A stretch of 32,892 nucleotides of DNA from Thalassotalea sp. 42_200_T64 (GCA_002162925.1 MABC01000006.1:1-32892); one strand, 5' to 3'; numbered from the stretch's first letter, positions 24,360 through 32,735 are shown. Program-made: numbers and translations. The notes: generated from the sequence alone by a model not told the origin.

Positions 24360-24767
24360 TTATTCTTGGCTTTCTACCGTCATTGCATTATCAGGGCTCG
24401 TTTCATTGGCACTTTCTTTCTGCTCAACCGCATCTATTGTTTCCAGACCATGTTCCGGGTTACGTGCAATTTCTGCTTTTTCTTCGCTAAGCCATTTTTC
24501 TACGCTGGCTTTATTTTCACAGCGTTCATTGGTTATATCATCACGATAATAGCGTAAATTTACACAATCTAGCTCATAACGGCGCTCAAGTTCGGTACGT
24601 TTTATTGGTTGCCCTTTGGCATTGACGATTTGACGCTGCAAACTTGCACATTCAGCCTGTTGCTCGGCGCTAAAAGTAATTTTTTCACAAGGGTCTTCCT
24701 GCACAAACGCACAGCCGGCTTGCGCTAATAACACGGTAGAAATGAATGCTAAATTTGTTGTTTTCAT
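24360..24767 (-). CDS. Small cysteine-containing lipoprotein, function unknown
   Basis: From the ATG at 24767 (GGAG about ten bases upstream) the 135-aa product has lipobox AQAGC (C19), then a helical, charged region with cysteines at about 27, 40, 67 and 82, and an acidic, serine-rich tail. An ATG at 24812 would place 15 residues before the signal peptide and is disfavoured. It lies just upstream of a TlpA-like thioredoxin on the same strand, which would fit a disulfide-containing client. I do not recognise the family. Confidence 0.65.
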   Translation of the reverse strand: MKTTNLAFISTVLLAQAGCAFVQEDPCEKITFSAEQQAECASLQRQIVNAKGQPIKRTELERRYELDCVNLRYYRDDITNERCENKASVEKWLSEEKAEIARNPEHGLETIDAVEQKESANETSPDNAMTVESQE

Positions 24768-24906
24768 TGAGGGCTCCTGCCACGGAAGGAAAATAATACT
24801 TGTCGATAACATAGCATTTACCTAGTATGTCGGCAATTTAAAAACCGTTAATTTTAACAATAAAATACGCTACACTTTAGACAGAGAATGTTATTAGGAA
24901 AAATAT

Positions 24907-25743
24907 ATGCAAGTTGTTGATTACCTCGCGCCCGATGCGGCTGAAAAATTTGTCGCCTCATTACGTCAAACCGGCTTTGGCGTATTAAAAAACCATCCAA
25001 TAAAACAAGAGCTTGTTGAATCGATTTATCAGAATTGGCAACAATTTTTCTTATCGGAAGAAAAGCATAGTTTTGCCTTTGATGTGGAAAAACAAGATGG
25101 TTTTTTTAGTAGCGAAATTTCTGAAACGGCAAAAGGCCATAAGCAAAAAGACATTAAAGAATACTATCATGTATACCCATGGGGCAAAATTCCAGCACAG
25201 TTAAAAGCAGAAATCTTAACCTATTATCAACAGGCATCGGAGTTAGCCGGTGAACTTTTAGACTGGGTTGAAAAATACAGTCCTGCCGACGTTGCTAAAC
25301 TCTACTCTGAGCCACTGTCAAATATGATACTGGATACGCCAAACACCTTATTAAGAATATTGCATTACCCGCCACTTTCAGGCAATGAAGAATCCGGGGC
25401 GATACGAGCTGCCGCTCATGAAGACATTAATTTATTAACCATTTTACCGGCGGCCAATGAACCCGGATTGCAAGTGCAAAAAAATGACGGTGAGTGGATG
25501 GATGTGCCTTCTGATTTTGGTAACTTGATCATAAACATTGGTGACATGCTGCAAGAAGCCTCTGGCGGCTATTTTCCATCGACCAGCCATCGAGTGATAA
25601 ACCCTGAGGGCAATGATGTGACGAAATCGCGAATTTCGCTACCGCTATTTTTACATCCAAGAAATGAAGTGGTGTTATCAGAACGTCATACTCAACACAG
25701 CTATCTGCTAGAGCGGTTAAGAGAGTTGGGGGTAAAGGTTTAA
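24907..25743 (+). CDS. 2-oxoglutarate/Fe(II)-dependent oxygenase, isopenicillin-N-synthase-like
   Basis: The 278-aa protein has the double-stranded beta-helix iron site H171-x-D173 (AAHEDINLLTIL) and H228 (STSHRVINP), with R242-x-S244 (SRISLPLF) binding the 2-oxoglutarate carboxylate. The N-terminal GFGVLKNHPI is the standard start of this superfamily. Bacterial stand-alone members mostly have no known substrate. It is a single gene flanked by a GAAACGA-type repeat downstream and shares no operon with neighbours. Confidence 0.88.
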   Translation: MQVVDYLAPDAAEKFVASLRQTGFGVLKNHPIKQELVESIYQNWQQFFLSEEKHSFAFDVEKQDGFFSSEISETAKGHKQKDIKEYYHVYPWGKIPAQLKAEILTYYQQASELAGELLDWVEKYSPADVAKLYSEPLSNMILDTPNTLLRILHYPPLSGNEESGAIRAAAHEDINLLTILPAANEPGLQVQKNDGEWMDVPSDFGNLIINIGDMLQEASGGYFPSTSHRVINPEGNDVTKSRISLPLFLHPRNEVVLSERHTQHSYLLERLRELGVKV

Positions 25744-25745
25744 AT

Positions 25746-25824
25746 TAGAGACGAGAGACTAGAAACGAGAAACGAAGAGCAGGAAGCGTAAATGGACCCG
25801 GCTCGTTTCTCGTTTCTCGTTTCT
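25746..25824. repeat. GAAACGA/TCGTTTC inverted repeat, second locus
   Basis: The left arm contains AGAAACGAGAAACGAAGAGC (about 25761-25780) and the right arm GCTCGTTTCTCGTTTCTCG (about 25801-25819), forming a long stem with a loop of about 20 nt. It is the same module set as at 16631-16865. Confidence 0.75.
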
Positions 25825-25886
25825 GAAGTATATCCTCCCTATCCACCATCCCTGGCCCGAGAGGATAAGCACATCCCTGTGCACAA

Positions 25887-25926
25887 AAAAATGCCAGTCA
25901 GGTAAACCTGACTGGCATTTGTTTTT
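25887..25926. terminator. Terminator of the glnK-amtB operon (bidirectional)
   Basis: AAATGCCAGTCAGG and CCTGACTGGCATTT form a perfect 14-bp stem around TAAA, with A-run left and T-run right. Confidence 0.92.
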
Positions 25927-25939
25927 ATACTTTGCGTTA

Positions 25940-27184
25940 TTAACTTTTCAGAGTTACGAACTCTGGATAAGCTTCAACACCACAGTCAACTTTATCAACA
26001 CCGTTGTATTCGTCTTCTTCAGACACTCGGATACCGACAGTTTTCTTCAATGCGTACCACACTACTAAACTTGCACCGAATACCCAGGCAAAGATTACGA
26101 AAGCACCGTACAATTGTCCGCCAAATGTTGCGTCGCTATTGCTAAATGGTACTGCCATTAGAGCGTAGAAACCTACCACACCGTGAACTGAGATAGCGCC
26201 TACTGGATCATCGATTTTAATTTTGTCTAAAGTCGTGATTGACAGTACAACTAACAGGCCACCTAGTGCACCGATTAAACTGGCAAAGATTGGCGAAGGC
26301 GATAACGGATCTGCAGTGATTGCCACTAGACCGGCTAATGCACCGTTTAAAATCATGGTTAAATCGGCTTTACCCCAAATCGCTTTGTTAAGTAATAACG
26401 CTGCTACCGCACCAGCAGCAGCTGCTGCATTGGTATTTAAGAAAATTTGACCTACTGCAGTCGCATTTTCAGCATCGGAGAGTAAAAGTTGTGAACCACC
26501 GTTGAAACCGAACCAGCCCATCCAAAGAATAAATGTACCTAAGGTAGCAAGTGGCATGTTCGAACCTGGAATTGGATAAATTTCACCATTTTTACCGTAT
26601 TTACCTTTACGAGCACCGAGTAATAACACCCCAGCTAATGCTGCTGCAGCACCGGCCATGTGAACAATACCAGAACCGGCGAAATCAGAGAAACCAGCTT
26701 CCGATAAGAAACCACCACCCCAAGTCCAATACCCTTCCATCGGGTAAATAAAACCAGTTAATACCACAGTAAAGATAAGGAAAGTCCAAAGCTTCATCCG
26801 CTCAGCAACTGCACCAGATACGATAGACATTGCTGTCGCAACAAATACCACCTGGAAGAAGAAATCTGATTCTAATGAATGATCAGCATCGGCTGCTTGC
26901 GAGCCAATTAGGCCGGCAATGGTTGGTAAGAAACCGCCTTCAGGATTATCAACATACATGATGTTATAACCCACAAGTAAGAACATGATACAAGCGATTG
27001 AATACAAGCAGATGTTCTTAGTTAAGATTTCAGTCGTGTTTTTTGAACGAACCAGACCCGCTTCCAGCATGGCAAAACCTGCCGCCATCCACATCACTAA
27101 TGCGCCTGATATTAAAAAGTAAAATGTATCTAAGGCAAATCTCAATTCAGAGACTGTCGTTGTTAATGTTACTAACTCTTCCAT
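25940..27184 (-). CDS. amtB: Ammonium transporter AmtB
   Basis: The 414-aa inner-membrane channel has the expected 11 hydrophobic segments and family sequences: FAMLEAGLVRSKNT, DFAGSGIVHMAGA with the first pore histidine, WMGWFGFNGGS, and DDPVGAISVHGVVG with the second pore histidine. It conducts ammonium and is blocked by GlnK under nitrogen sufficiency. It follows glnK by 14 bp, and CAGGGG lies eight bases before the ATG. The C-terminal YNGVDKVDCGVEAYPEF tail matches the part that docks GlnK. No signal peptide is apparent, unlike E. coli AmtB. Confidence 0.96.
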   Translation of the reverse strand: MEELVTLTTTVSELRFALDTFYFLISGALVMWMAAGFAMLEAGLVRSKNTTEILTKNICLYSIACIMFLLVGYNIMYVDNPEGGFLPTIAGLIGSQAADADHSLESDFFFQVVFVATAMSIVSGAVAERMKLWTFLIFTVVLTGFIYPMEGYWTWGGGFLSEAGFSDFAGSGIVHMAGAAAALAGVLLLGARKGKYGKNGEIYPIPGSNMPLATLGTFILWMGWFGFNGGSQLLLSDAENATAVGQIFLNTNAAAAAGAVAALLLNKAIWGKADLTMILNGALAGLVAITADPLSPSPIFASLIGALGGLLVVLSITTLDKIKIDDPVGAISVHGVVGFYALMAVPFSNSDATFGGQLYGAFVIFAWVFGASLVVWYALKKTVGIRVSEEDEYNGVDKVDCGVEAYPEFVTLKS

Positions 27185-27198
27185 TATATATCCCCTGA

Positions 27199-27663
<465 letters not shown>

Positions 27664-27670
27664 TCAAAAA

Positions 27671-27685
27671 TCACTATAAAGGTGC
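27671..27685. promoter_or_regulatory. NtrC binding site 2
   Basis: TCACTATAAAGGTGC matches GCACC-N5-GGTGC with a weaker half. Its centre is 22 bp from site 1, two helical turns, as in enhancer pairs for NtrC. Confidence 0.65.
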
Positions 27686-27696
27686 GGGAAAGGAGC

Positions 27697-27742
27697 TAAA
27701 AGTTTGGTAAATTTCACATCACATGAGATTTCGATGCAACTT
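27697..27742 (+). repeat. Left copy of a diverged repeat bounding the orphan 441-aa gene
   Basis: AAAAGTTTGGTAAATTTCA then about seven variable bases and TGAGATTTCGATGCA align with 29638-29681 (AAAAGCTTGATAAATTTCA ... TGAGATTTTCGTGCA), direct orientation, with roughly three quarters of positions equal. The remaining part of the gap up to 28130 has no gene I can support. Confidence 0.55.
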
Positions 27743-28130
27743 GTTAACGCCGATCTAAAACCGCCACTATTTGCCGAATATTGATTTTACCAGTACAGGC
27801 ATAAGCTTTGACGCCCGTTCCGCATTTATTGGGGGCTTAGCTAACGTAGGCAGTTTCGGTGCTATGGCTTTATACGTTCAGGCATTACCAGTAACCTTTT
27901 TCACCTGTTACATTCTTATTTGGGTTATCAAAGTCCAAATGAGACTGAGCTGGTTGCTAGCATATTAGATATAGTTGCTTAATTGGTGTGACTGAATCTG
28001 GTTGACCACGGCAAGCTTTGTTTATATTCTTTGGTGGTAACAAACTCTAGATCTAATCGACAGTTTAGGTATTATATTTCTATACTTTTCAAAAAGCGTA
28101 ACAAAATAGATAACGTTATAAGGGTGTCAC

Positions 28131-29456
28131 TTGAAAGTTTGGTTAAAACGTATTGCGGTAATAATTTTAACTGTGGTGCTTTTATTATTTGTTGGAATAT
28201 TTTTTTCTTTAAAGTCATCTCCCCATATTCGTCCGCTTCATCATATGGACGCTAATTCTGCAGCAGAAAATAAAAATATTGCTCAACGATTAGTTAAGAG
28301 CCTGAAGAGTAAAAAAAGTCCAATATTATTATCCGTGTCTCAAAAAGAGCTCGACGGTTTAAGTGCTTTAGTACATCGTGCCTTTCCACGTTTAATTTCC
28401 AATGTATTCTTGTTGGAAAATGTTGCTTTAATTTATGCATCACTTGAATTACCTCTTCCTGAATCTATAAGGTACCTTAATATAGAGGTTACTTTGCTAG
28501 CCTCAGAGCATGGTTTAGATTTAGATACGGTTTATATTGGCGCTGTTCCTTTATCTGGCAATTGGTTAGTCAAATGTGTTGAATGGCTAACGAATACCTT
28601 TATTAAAGAAGAATTTGGTACTTCTTTAATAAACATGGTAAAACGAGTTGCTATTGAAAAACAGCACATTGACGTGAGTATTGAGCTGTTAGCTGACATG
28701 TTTAAACAAACACAAGATAGCAAATCCGGGTTAATTGCTTTACGTGATCAGTTAGCCTTTTATGGCGAAGTTGAAGTGATAAAGTTTTATCACCAAACAT
28801 TGGTTGATTTAAGCTCAAGAACGCCTGCCAACACCTCATTTTCTTATTATATTGGATATATGTTTGGTTTAGCCAAGCAGCGCTCTGTTGTTGAGTTAGG
28901 AGCTTCTGCTATCGAAGAAAATCAAGCGGCTCTTATGGCTCTTGTTATTCATTTTGGCTCAAATAAATTCGAATTATTAGTTGGCGATATCGCGAATTTA
29001 TCGCCCGAACAATCAATGCAAAGAATTAAACAACAATCTCGTAGTACATTACGTCAACGTGTTGATATTCAAAAACATTATGTTTATTCTATAGCGTTAC
29101 AGCTGTTTGGAAATAGCCAAACCAGCGATGCTATTGGTGAGTTAAAAGAGTTGCTAGACTCAAATAAAGGCGGTAGTGGTTTTAGCTTTGCAGATTTAAT
29201 GGCCGACAGAGCAGGAACACGCTTGGCAATGTTGGCAACTCAATCAGAAAGTGCAGCGAGGCAAGTACAAAACATTTTGACTGATACTCAGAGTGAGTCT
29301 CAAATATTACCAAAACTTATTGGTTTACCAGAAAGTATTTCGCAGCAGGATTTTGAGAGCAATTATCGAAACATTAACTCTACGACCTATAAAGCAATGT
29401 TAGCGGTTATTGATGAACGATTACAACAACTTGCAGTTTATAGGATAAGAGACTAA
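28131..29456 (+). CDS. Orphan membrane-anchored protein, function unknown
   Basis: The 441-aa product starts at a TTG preceded by AAGGGTG, with a basic N-terminus and one membrane segment (about residues 7-27), so most of it probably faces the periplasm. Residues 65-175 contain a pattern SVSQKELDGLSALVHRAFP...VALIYASLELPLP...YLNIEVTLLASE that looks like a beta-rich domain with helix lead-in, similar in feel to lipocalin-like membrane-anchored proteins. The second half is helical and ends with ADRAGTRLAMLATQSESAARQVQ. No catalytic motif is seen. It is isolated between repeats, so it may be accessory. Confidence 0.7.
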   Translation: MKVWLKRIAVIILTVVLLLFVGIFFSLKSSPHIRPLHHMDANSAAENKNIAQRLVKSLKSKKSPILLSVSQKELDGLSALVHRAFPRLISNVFLLENVALIYASLELPLPESIRYLNIEVTLLASEHGLDLDTVYIGAVPLSGNWLVKCVEWLTNTFIKEEFGTSLINMVKRVAIEKQHIDVSIELLADMFKQTQDSKSGLIALRDQLAFYGEVEVIKFYHQTLVDLSSRTPANTSFSYYIGYMFGLAKQRSVVELGASAIEENQAALMALVIHFGSNKFELLVGDIANLSPEQSMQRIKQQSRSTLRQRVDIQKHYVYSIALQLFGNSQTSDAIGELKELLDSNKGGSGFSFADLMADRAGTRLAMLATQSESAARQVQNILTDTQSESQILPKLIGLPESISQQDFESNYRNINSTTYKAMLAVIDERLQQLAVYRIRD

Positions 29457-29499
29457 ACACAATAGTAGTATAGTGCAATTTAACAAAATCATAGTGCGT

Positions 29500-29692
29500 G
29501 AAAAAATCTCACATTATAGTAATTTAGGTTAAAATATCTCAGGCTATAGCGATTTTAAGAAAAAACACTTTATTTTCAACTGATTGAAAACCCTTACATT
29601 CTAGAGAATGAGAATCTCAAGTTATTTGAAATTTACCAAAAGCTTGATAAATTTCAGTTAGTTTGAGATTTTCGTGCAGCGTGAGATTTTTT
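29500..29692. repeat. Array of TGAGAT motifs with central AAGCTT dyad
   Basis: ATCTCA copies on the left (about 29506, 29536, 29613) face TGAGAT copies on the right (29664, 29682). GAGAATCTCAAGTTATTTGA (29608-29627) with the following AATTTA pairs imperfectly with TAAATTTCAGTTAGTTTGAG (29648-29667) plus ATTTTC around CCAAAAGCTTGA. TCTCACATTATAGTAATTT and TCTCAGGCTATAGCGATTT form a direct pair. This fills the gap between the orphan gene and the IS6 element. Confidence 0.55.
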
Positions 29693-29729
29693 AAAGTCCT
29701 GATTTAATATAGTTATTTGGATTATAAAT

Positions 29730-30533
29730 GGTACTGTCAACTTGACGACAGGCTCCGAAATCATGCAATAATCCGAGCATGAAAAATACTTTATACTCGG
29801 GTTATCGTTACCCACCTCAAATTATTAGCCATGCTGTTTGGCTTTACCATCGGTTTACACTTAGCTTCCGTAACATTGAGGAATTATTGGCCGCCAGAGG
29901 AATCATTGTAACCTACGAAACCATAAGAAAATGGTGTAAAAAGTTTGGCTCCGCTTATTGTAATCAAATTAAAAAGACTAGGAGGCGGCTCGGCGATACA
30001 TGGTATCTGGATGAGGTCTTTATAAAAATCAATGGCGTTCAGCATTACCTTTGGCGAGCAGTAGATCAAGACGGTGATGAGATTGATATTCTGGTTCAGA
30101 AACGTAAGGATAAGAGTGCGGCTAAGCGCTTCTTCAAAAAATTGTTAAAAGGCCAACAAGCCACGTCTATCAAGGTAGTAACAGATAAACTACGAAGTTA
30201 CTCTGCGGCTAAAAGAGATTTGATGCCCAGTGTAGAGCATTCCACGCAGCAGTATGAAAATAACCGATGTGAGCTGTCTCATCAACCTAGTCGGCAACAG
30301 GAGCGGCAAATGAGGCGATTCAAATCCCAGCATCAAGCCCAACGGTTCTTGACTTGTCATGGTGTGGTTAATAATCTATTTCGACTAGGTCGCCATTTGA
30401 TGAGCGCCAAAAACTACCGAGTTTTGCGTGACCGTGCATTTGTTGAATGGGAAAGGGCAAGTCGCATCCAAAATATGGCTTAGTCCGTTAAAGCGTCACT
30501 TTATTCATCCACCTTGGACAAGTTGACAGTGCC
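29730..30533 (+). mobile_element. Complete IS6-family insertion sequence (about 804 bp)
   Basis: Terminal inverted repeats GGTACTGTCAACTT (29730-29743) and AAGTTGACAGTGCC (30520-30533) differ at one base in 14. The element holds a single transposase gene. Flanking 8 bp (TTATAAAT left, CCAAACAG right) do not match, so no target duplication remains, which in this family points to replicative fusion, adjacent deletion or recombination between copies. A truncated copy in the same orientation starts at 32245. Confidence 0.9.
29779..30483 (+). CDS. IS6-family (IS26-like) transposase
   Basis: The 234-aa DDE transposase has a helix-turn-helix (about residues 30-55, IEELLAARGIIVTYETIRKWCKKFG) and catalytic residues D78 (WYLDEVF), D136 (VVTDKLRSY) and E175 (RQQERQMRRFK), spaced as in IS26. 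Length is normal, and the frame is intact, so the enzyme could be active. It can act in trans on the truncated copy at 32245 only if a second IS end existed, which is absent there. Confidence 0.95.
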   Translation: MKNTLYSGYRYPPQIISHAVWLYHRFTLSFRNIEELLAARGIIVTYETIRKWCKKFGSAYCNQIKKTRRRLGDTWYLDEVFIKINGVQHYLWRAVDQDGDEIDILVQKRKDKSAAKRFFKKLLKGQQATSIKVVTDKLRSYSAAKRDLMPSVEHSTQQYENNRCELSHQPSRQQERQMRRFKSQHQAQRFLTCHGVVNNLFRLGRHLMSAKNYRVLRDRAFVEWERASRIQNMA

Positions 30534-30727
30534 CCAAACAGACCTATCTGAGGGGATGCTCTACTATGTGGGAGTTCACGTTCTTACATACACTTCTCTG
30601 CGGCCACTTGACTCGAACGTTATGGGTAAAAAATATAATCTCAAACAAGGTTAAACCTTCACTTGTAAATGATTATAGTGAGGCAAACCGAGATCTAAAA
30701 TTTTTCCGATTATTCAGCTTACAATAA

Positions 30728-32035
30728 TTAAATCTCTTTAATAAAAACTTTTGATTTTCGCTGAAAGTTATACATTTTTTGTTTGCCGTCAGGTAATTTA
30801 TTCATAGGTTGCTCAATAAAACCCTGCTCGATAAACCAATGACCACTTACCGTTGTTAACACAAATATCGAGCCAAGGTGCTGTTGTTTAGCTTCAGTTT
30901 CTAGCGCAGCCATCAAACGTCCGCCGCGATTACCTTTACGGTAATCAGGATGAATAGCAACACAGGCTACCTCGCCCATTTTTGCATCCGAATATGGATA
31001 CAATGCAGCACAAGCAATGATAACGTCTTCTTTTTTAAGCACAGTGAACTTGTCAATTTCAACTTCAAGTAGTTCACGTGAACGTTTAACTAAAATACCT
31101 TCAGCCTCAAGCGGAGCAAGTAATTCCAATATACCGCCAACGTCATCAATAGTCGCAATGGATATTTGTTCTTTATGATCTTTAGCAATCAGGGTACCGG
31201 CACCGTCACGCGTAAATAGTTCTTGCAATAATGCAGTATCACTTTGATAACTAACACAATGACAACGTTCAACCCCATTCTCACCACATTGAATGATTGC
31301 TCGAAGCAATAACTGACGTACATGACAATCTTTTTCATCTAATAAGGTTTTAACTCGACGAACACTACAACTTCTGATCAACTCGCCTGTTTTAGCTATC
31401 AACCCTTCACCTTCGGTTAAGGTGATCAATTTATCCGCTTTTAAAGCAATGGCTGTTTGTGCTGCTACATCTTCTAAAGCAAGGTTGAATACTTCACCAG
31501 TAGGCGAATAACCTATCGGTGACAATAAAACAATTGAGCCATAATCTAGCTGCATGTTAATACCATCAGAGTCAATTCTACGGACACTGCCGGTATATTT
31601 ATAATCGACACCATCACGAACACCCATAGGTTTGGCAATAACAAAGTTACCTGTACTCACACGAATTTGAGAGCCATACATAGGCGAATTTACTAGGCCT
31701 TTACTTAATAAGGCTTCAATATGCAAGCGTAAAGAACCCGTAGCATCTTTAACCGCCACTAGCGTATCGGCGTCGGTGACACGAATATTATTTTCAATAA
31801 CTCGATTAATATTACGTTGGATCATGCGCTCTTCAATTTGTGGCCGTGCGCCATGCACCACCACTAACTTAACGCCTAAACTACGCAACAAGGAAATATC
31901 ATGAATAATATTGGCAAAATTTTCATGTGATACAGCTTCTCCGCCAAACATTAATACTACCGTTTTACCACGATGCGCATTGATATATGGCGCAGCATTT
32001 CTAAACCATTTAATGTTATTTGTATAATTATCCAT
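30728..32035 (-). CDS. argA: N-acetylglutamate synthase ArgA
   Basis: The 435-aa protein joins an amino-acid-kinase-like domain (residues about 1-285, with VVLMFGGEAV and KLVVVHGARPQIEE, which binds arginine for feedback control) and a GNAT domain (about 290-435, with CVAIHPDYRKGNRGGRL binding acetyl-CoA). It transfers acetyl from acetyl-CoA to glutamate, the first step of arginine synthesis. Length matches the classical bifunctional-looking E. coli enzyme. The ribosome binding AAGGA lies about 15 bases before the ATG, with an ATGAAATAA mini-frame between. A decayed GNAT fragment sits 31 bp upstream. Confidence 0.96.
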   Translation of the reverse strand: MDNYTNNIKWFRNAAPYINAHRGKTVVLMFGGEAVSHENFANIIHDISLLRSLGVKLVVVHGARPQIEERMIQRNINRVIENNIRVTDADTLVAVKDATGSLRLHIEALLSKGLVNSPMYGSQIRVSTGNFVIAKPMGVRDGVDYKYTGSVRRIDSDGINMQLDYGSIVLLSPIGYSPTGEVFNLALEDVAAQTAIALKADKLITLTEGEGLIAKTGELIRSCSVRRVKTLLDEKDCHVRQLLLRAIIQCGENGVERCHCVSYQSDTALLQELFTRDGAGTLIAKDHKEQISIATIDDVGGILELLAPLEAEGILVKRSRELLEVEIDKFTVLKKEDVIIACAALYPYSDAKMGEVACVAIHPDYRKGNRGGRLMAALETEAKQQHLGSIFVLTTVSGHWFIEQGFIEQPMNKLPDGKQKMYNFQRKSKVFIKEI

Positions 32036-32066
32036 GGTGTTTATTTCATTTTCCTTTACGACTTAA

Positions 32067-32243
32067 CTAAGTATTACCTGAACGATCGACGATATATGCC
32101 ATCGCTACTTCATCCGCTGGATCTTTATGCGGACTTTGTTCACTGTCTTCAATAATATTACTTGCCAGTGAGCTTTTTTCAATCAAGGCAAAACCTAACT
32201 TATTAAAGAATTATGTAACATAAGTTAATACTATAATTTTTTG
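32067..32243 (-). pseudogene. GNAT acetyltransferase C-terminal remnant
   Basis: Below the usual gene-length cut-off, the minus strand reads QKIIVLTYVT, a TAA stop at 32213-32211, then FFNKLGFALIEKSSLASNII and on to AMAYIVDRSGNT with a TAG at 32069. LTxxT followed by FFxKLGF is the usual acetyl-CoA-side ending of GNAT enzymes, and the later part resembles short ArgA- or ArsN2-like acetyltransferases. The upstream part is missing: the IS6 tip begins two bases beyond. It is a dead gene fragment once probably next to argA. Confidence 0.65.
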
Positions 32244-32244
32244 C

Positions 32245-32384
32245 GGTACTGTCAACTTGACGACAGACTCCGAAATCATGCAATAATCCGAGCATGAAAA
32301 ATACTTTATACTCGGGTTATCGTTACCCACCTCAAATCATTAGCCATGCTGTTTGGCTTTACCATCGGTTTACACTTAGCTTCC
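32245..32384 (+). mobile_element. Truncated IS6-family copy (left 140 bp only)
   Basis: The sequence matches the left end of the element at 29730 with two base differences over 140 bp, including the tip GGTACTGTCAACTT. It then switches abruptly to unrelated DNA after CTTAGCTTCC. The right end is missing. Confidence 0.93.
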
Positions 32385-32389
32385 TTTGA
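32294..32389 (+). pseudogene. Truncated IS6 transposase
   Basis: The first 30 codons equal the N-terminus of the intact transposase (MKNTLYSGYR...TLSF), then one foreign codon and TGA. No catalytic residue remains. Confidence 0.88.
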
Positions 32390-32428
32390 CAGCAGGAGGT
32401 TCCGTTTAGAAGCACATTGTGAATTGAG

Positions 32429-32614
32429 GAGGTCCCACATCTCGCTAATGCTCGTGATGGGATGACGTTTGGTTGGCGGGACTTTAGTCTCGCAGGTTGG
32501 TGATAACCAGTGACGTTGATTACGATTAGAATGCGAGGTTGAAACCCCGCCAACCAAAGTATCCGCGTTGCTTGATTATTTACACCACGTCATTCCGGCG
32601 AAGGCCGGGACCTC
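32429..32614. repeat. REP-like palindromes in opposite orientation near the rRNA operon
   Basis: 32429-32467 (GAGGTCCCACATC...GATGGGATGACG) and 32578-32614 (ATTTACACCACGTCATTCCG then GCGAAGGCCGGGACCTC) are members of the family seen at 23734-23824. The 32578 copy and the 23734 copy share a TTTACACCACGTCAT flank. Confidence 0.8.
32468..32558. repeat. Long hairpin repeat, copy 1
   Basis: GGTTGGCGGGACTTTAGTCT at the left pairs with AACCCCGCCAACC at the right. A second copy at 32648-32733 is closely similar in arms and middle (TTGATAACCA, GCGTTGATTAC). Confidence 0.85.
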
Positions 32615-32647
32615 ATCAGGCTGAAGCGTGCTTAAGTTCGATACGCC

Positions 32648-32733
32648 GTTGGCGGGACTTTAGTCTCGCATTTCTTGATAACCACGCTGCGTTGATTACT
32701 GCAAAAGTGCGAGGTTAAAACCCCGCCAACCAA
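32648..32733. repeat. Long hairpin repeat, copy 2
   Basis: Same plan as copy 1: GTTGGCGGGACTTTAGTCTC left arm, CCCCGCCAAC right arm, same orientation. The last bases abut the rRNA terminator. Confidence 0.85.
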
Positions 32734-32735
32734 AC

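Noticed and set aside
27771..27968. Open frame of 65 codons starting TTG with a hydrophobic middle (SFGAMALYVQALPVTFFTCYI)
   Set aside because: No ribosome binding site, no ATG start and no family I recognise. It could be a decayed membrane-protein piece inside the repeat-bounded segment, but evidence is too thin to call a gene.
29722..30541. 8-bp target duplication for the intact IS6 element
   Set aside because: TTATAAAT on the left and CCAAACAG on the right do not match.
30534..30727. Search for an attC or tRNA-like structure between the IS6 and argA (AACGTTATGGGTAA)
   Set aside because: No matching RYYYAAC/GTTRRRY pair and no cloverleaf could be drawn; only loose TGAGAT-like motifs are present.
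32036..32066. ArgR operator before argA
   Set aside because: Only a single weak TGAAAT-like half-site is present; the usual paired TGAAT/ATTCA boxes are absent.
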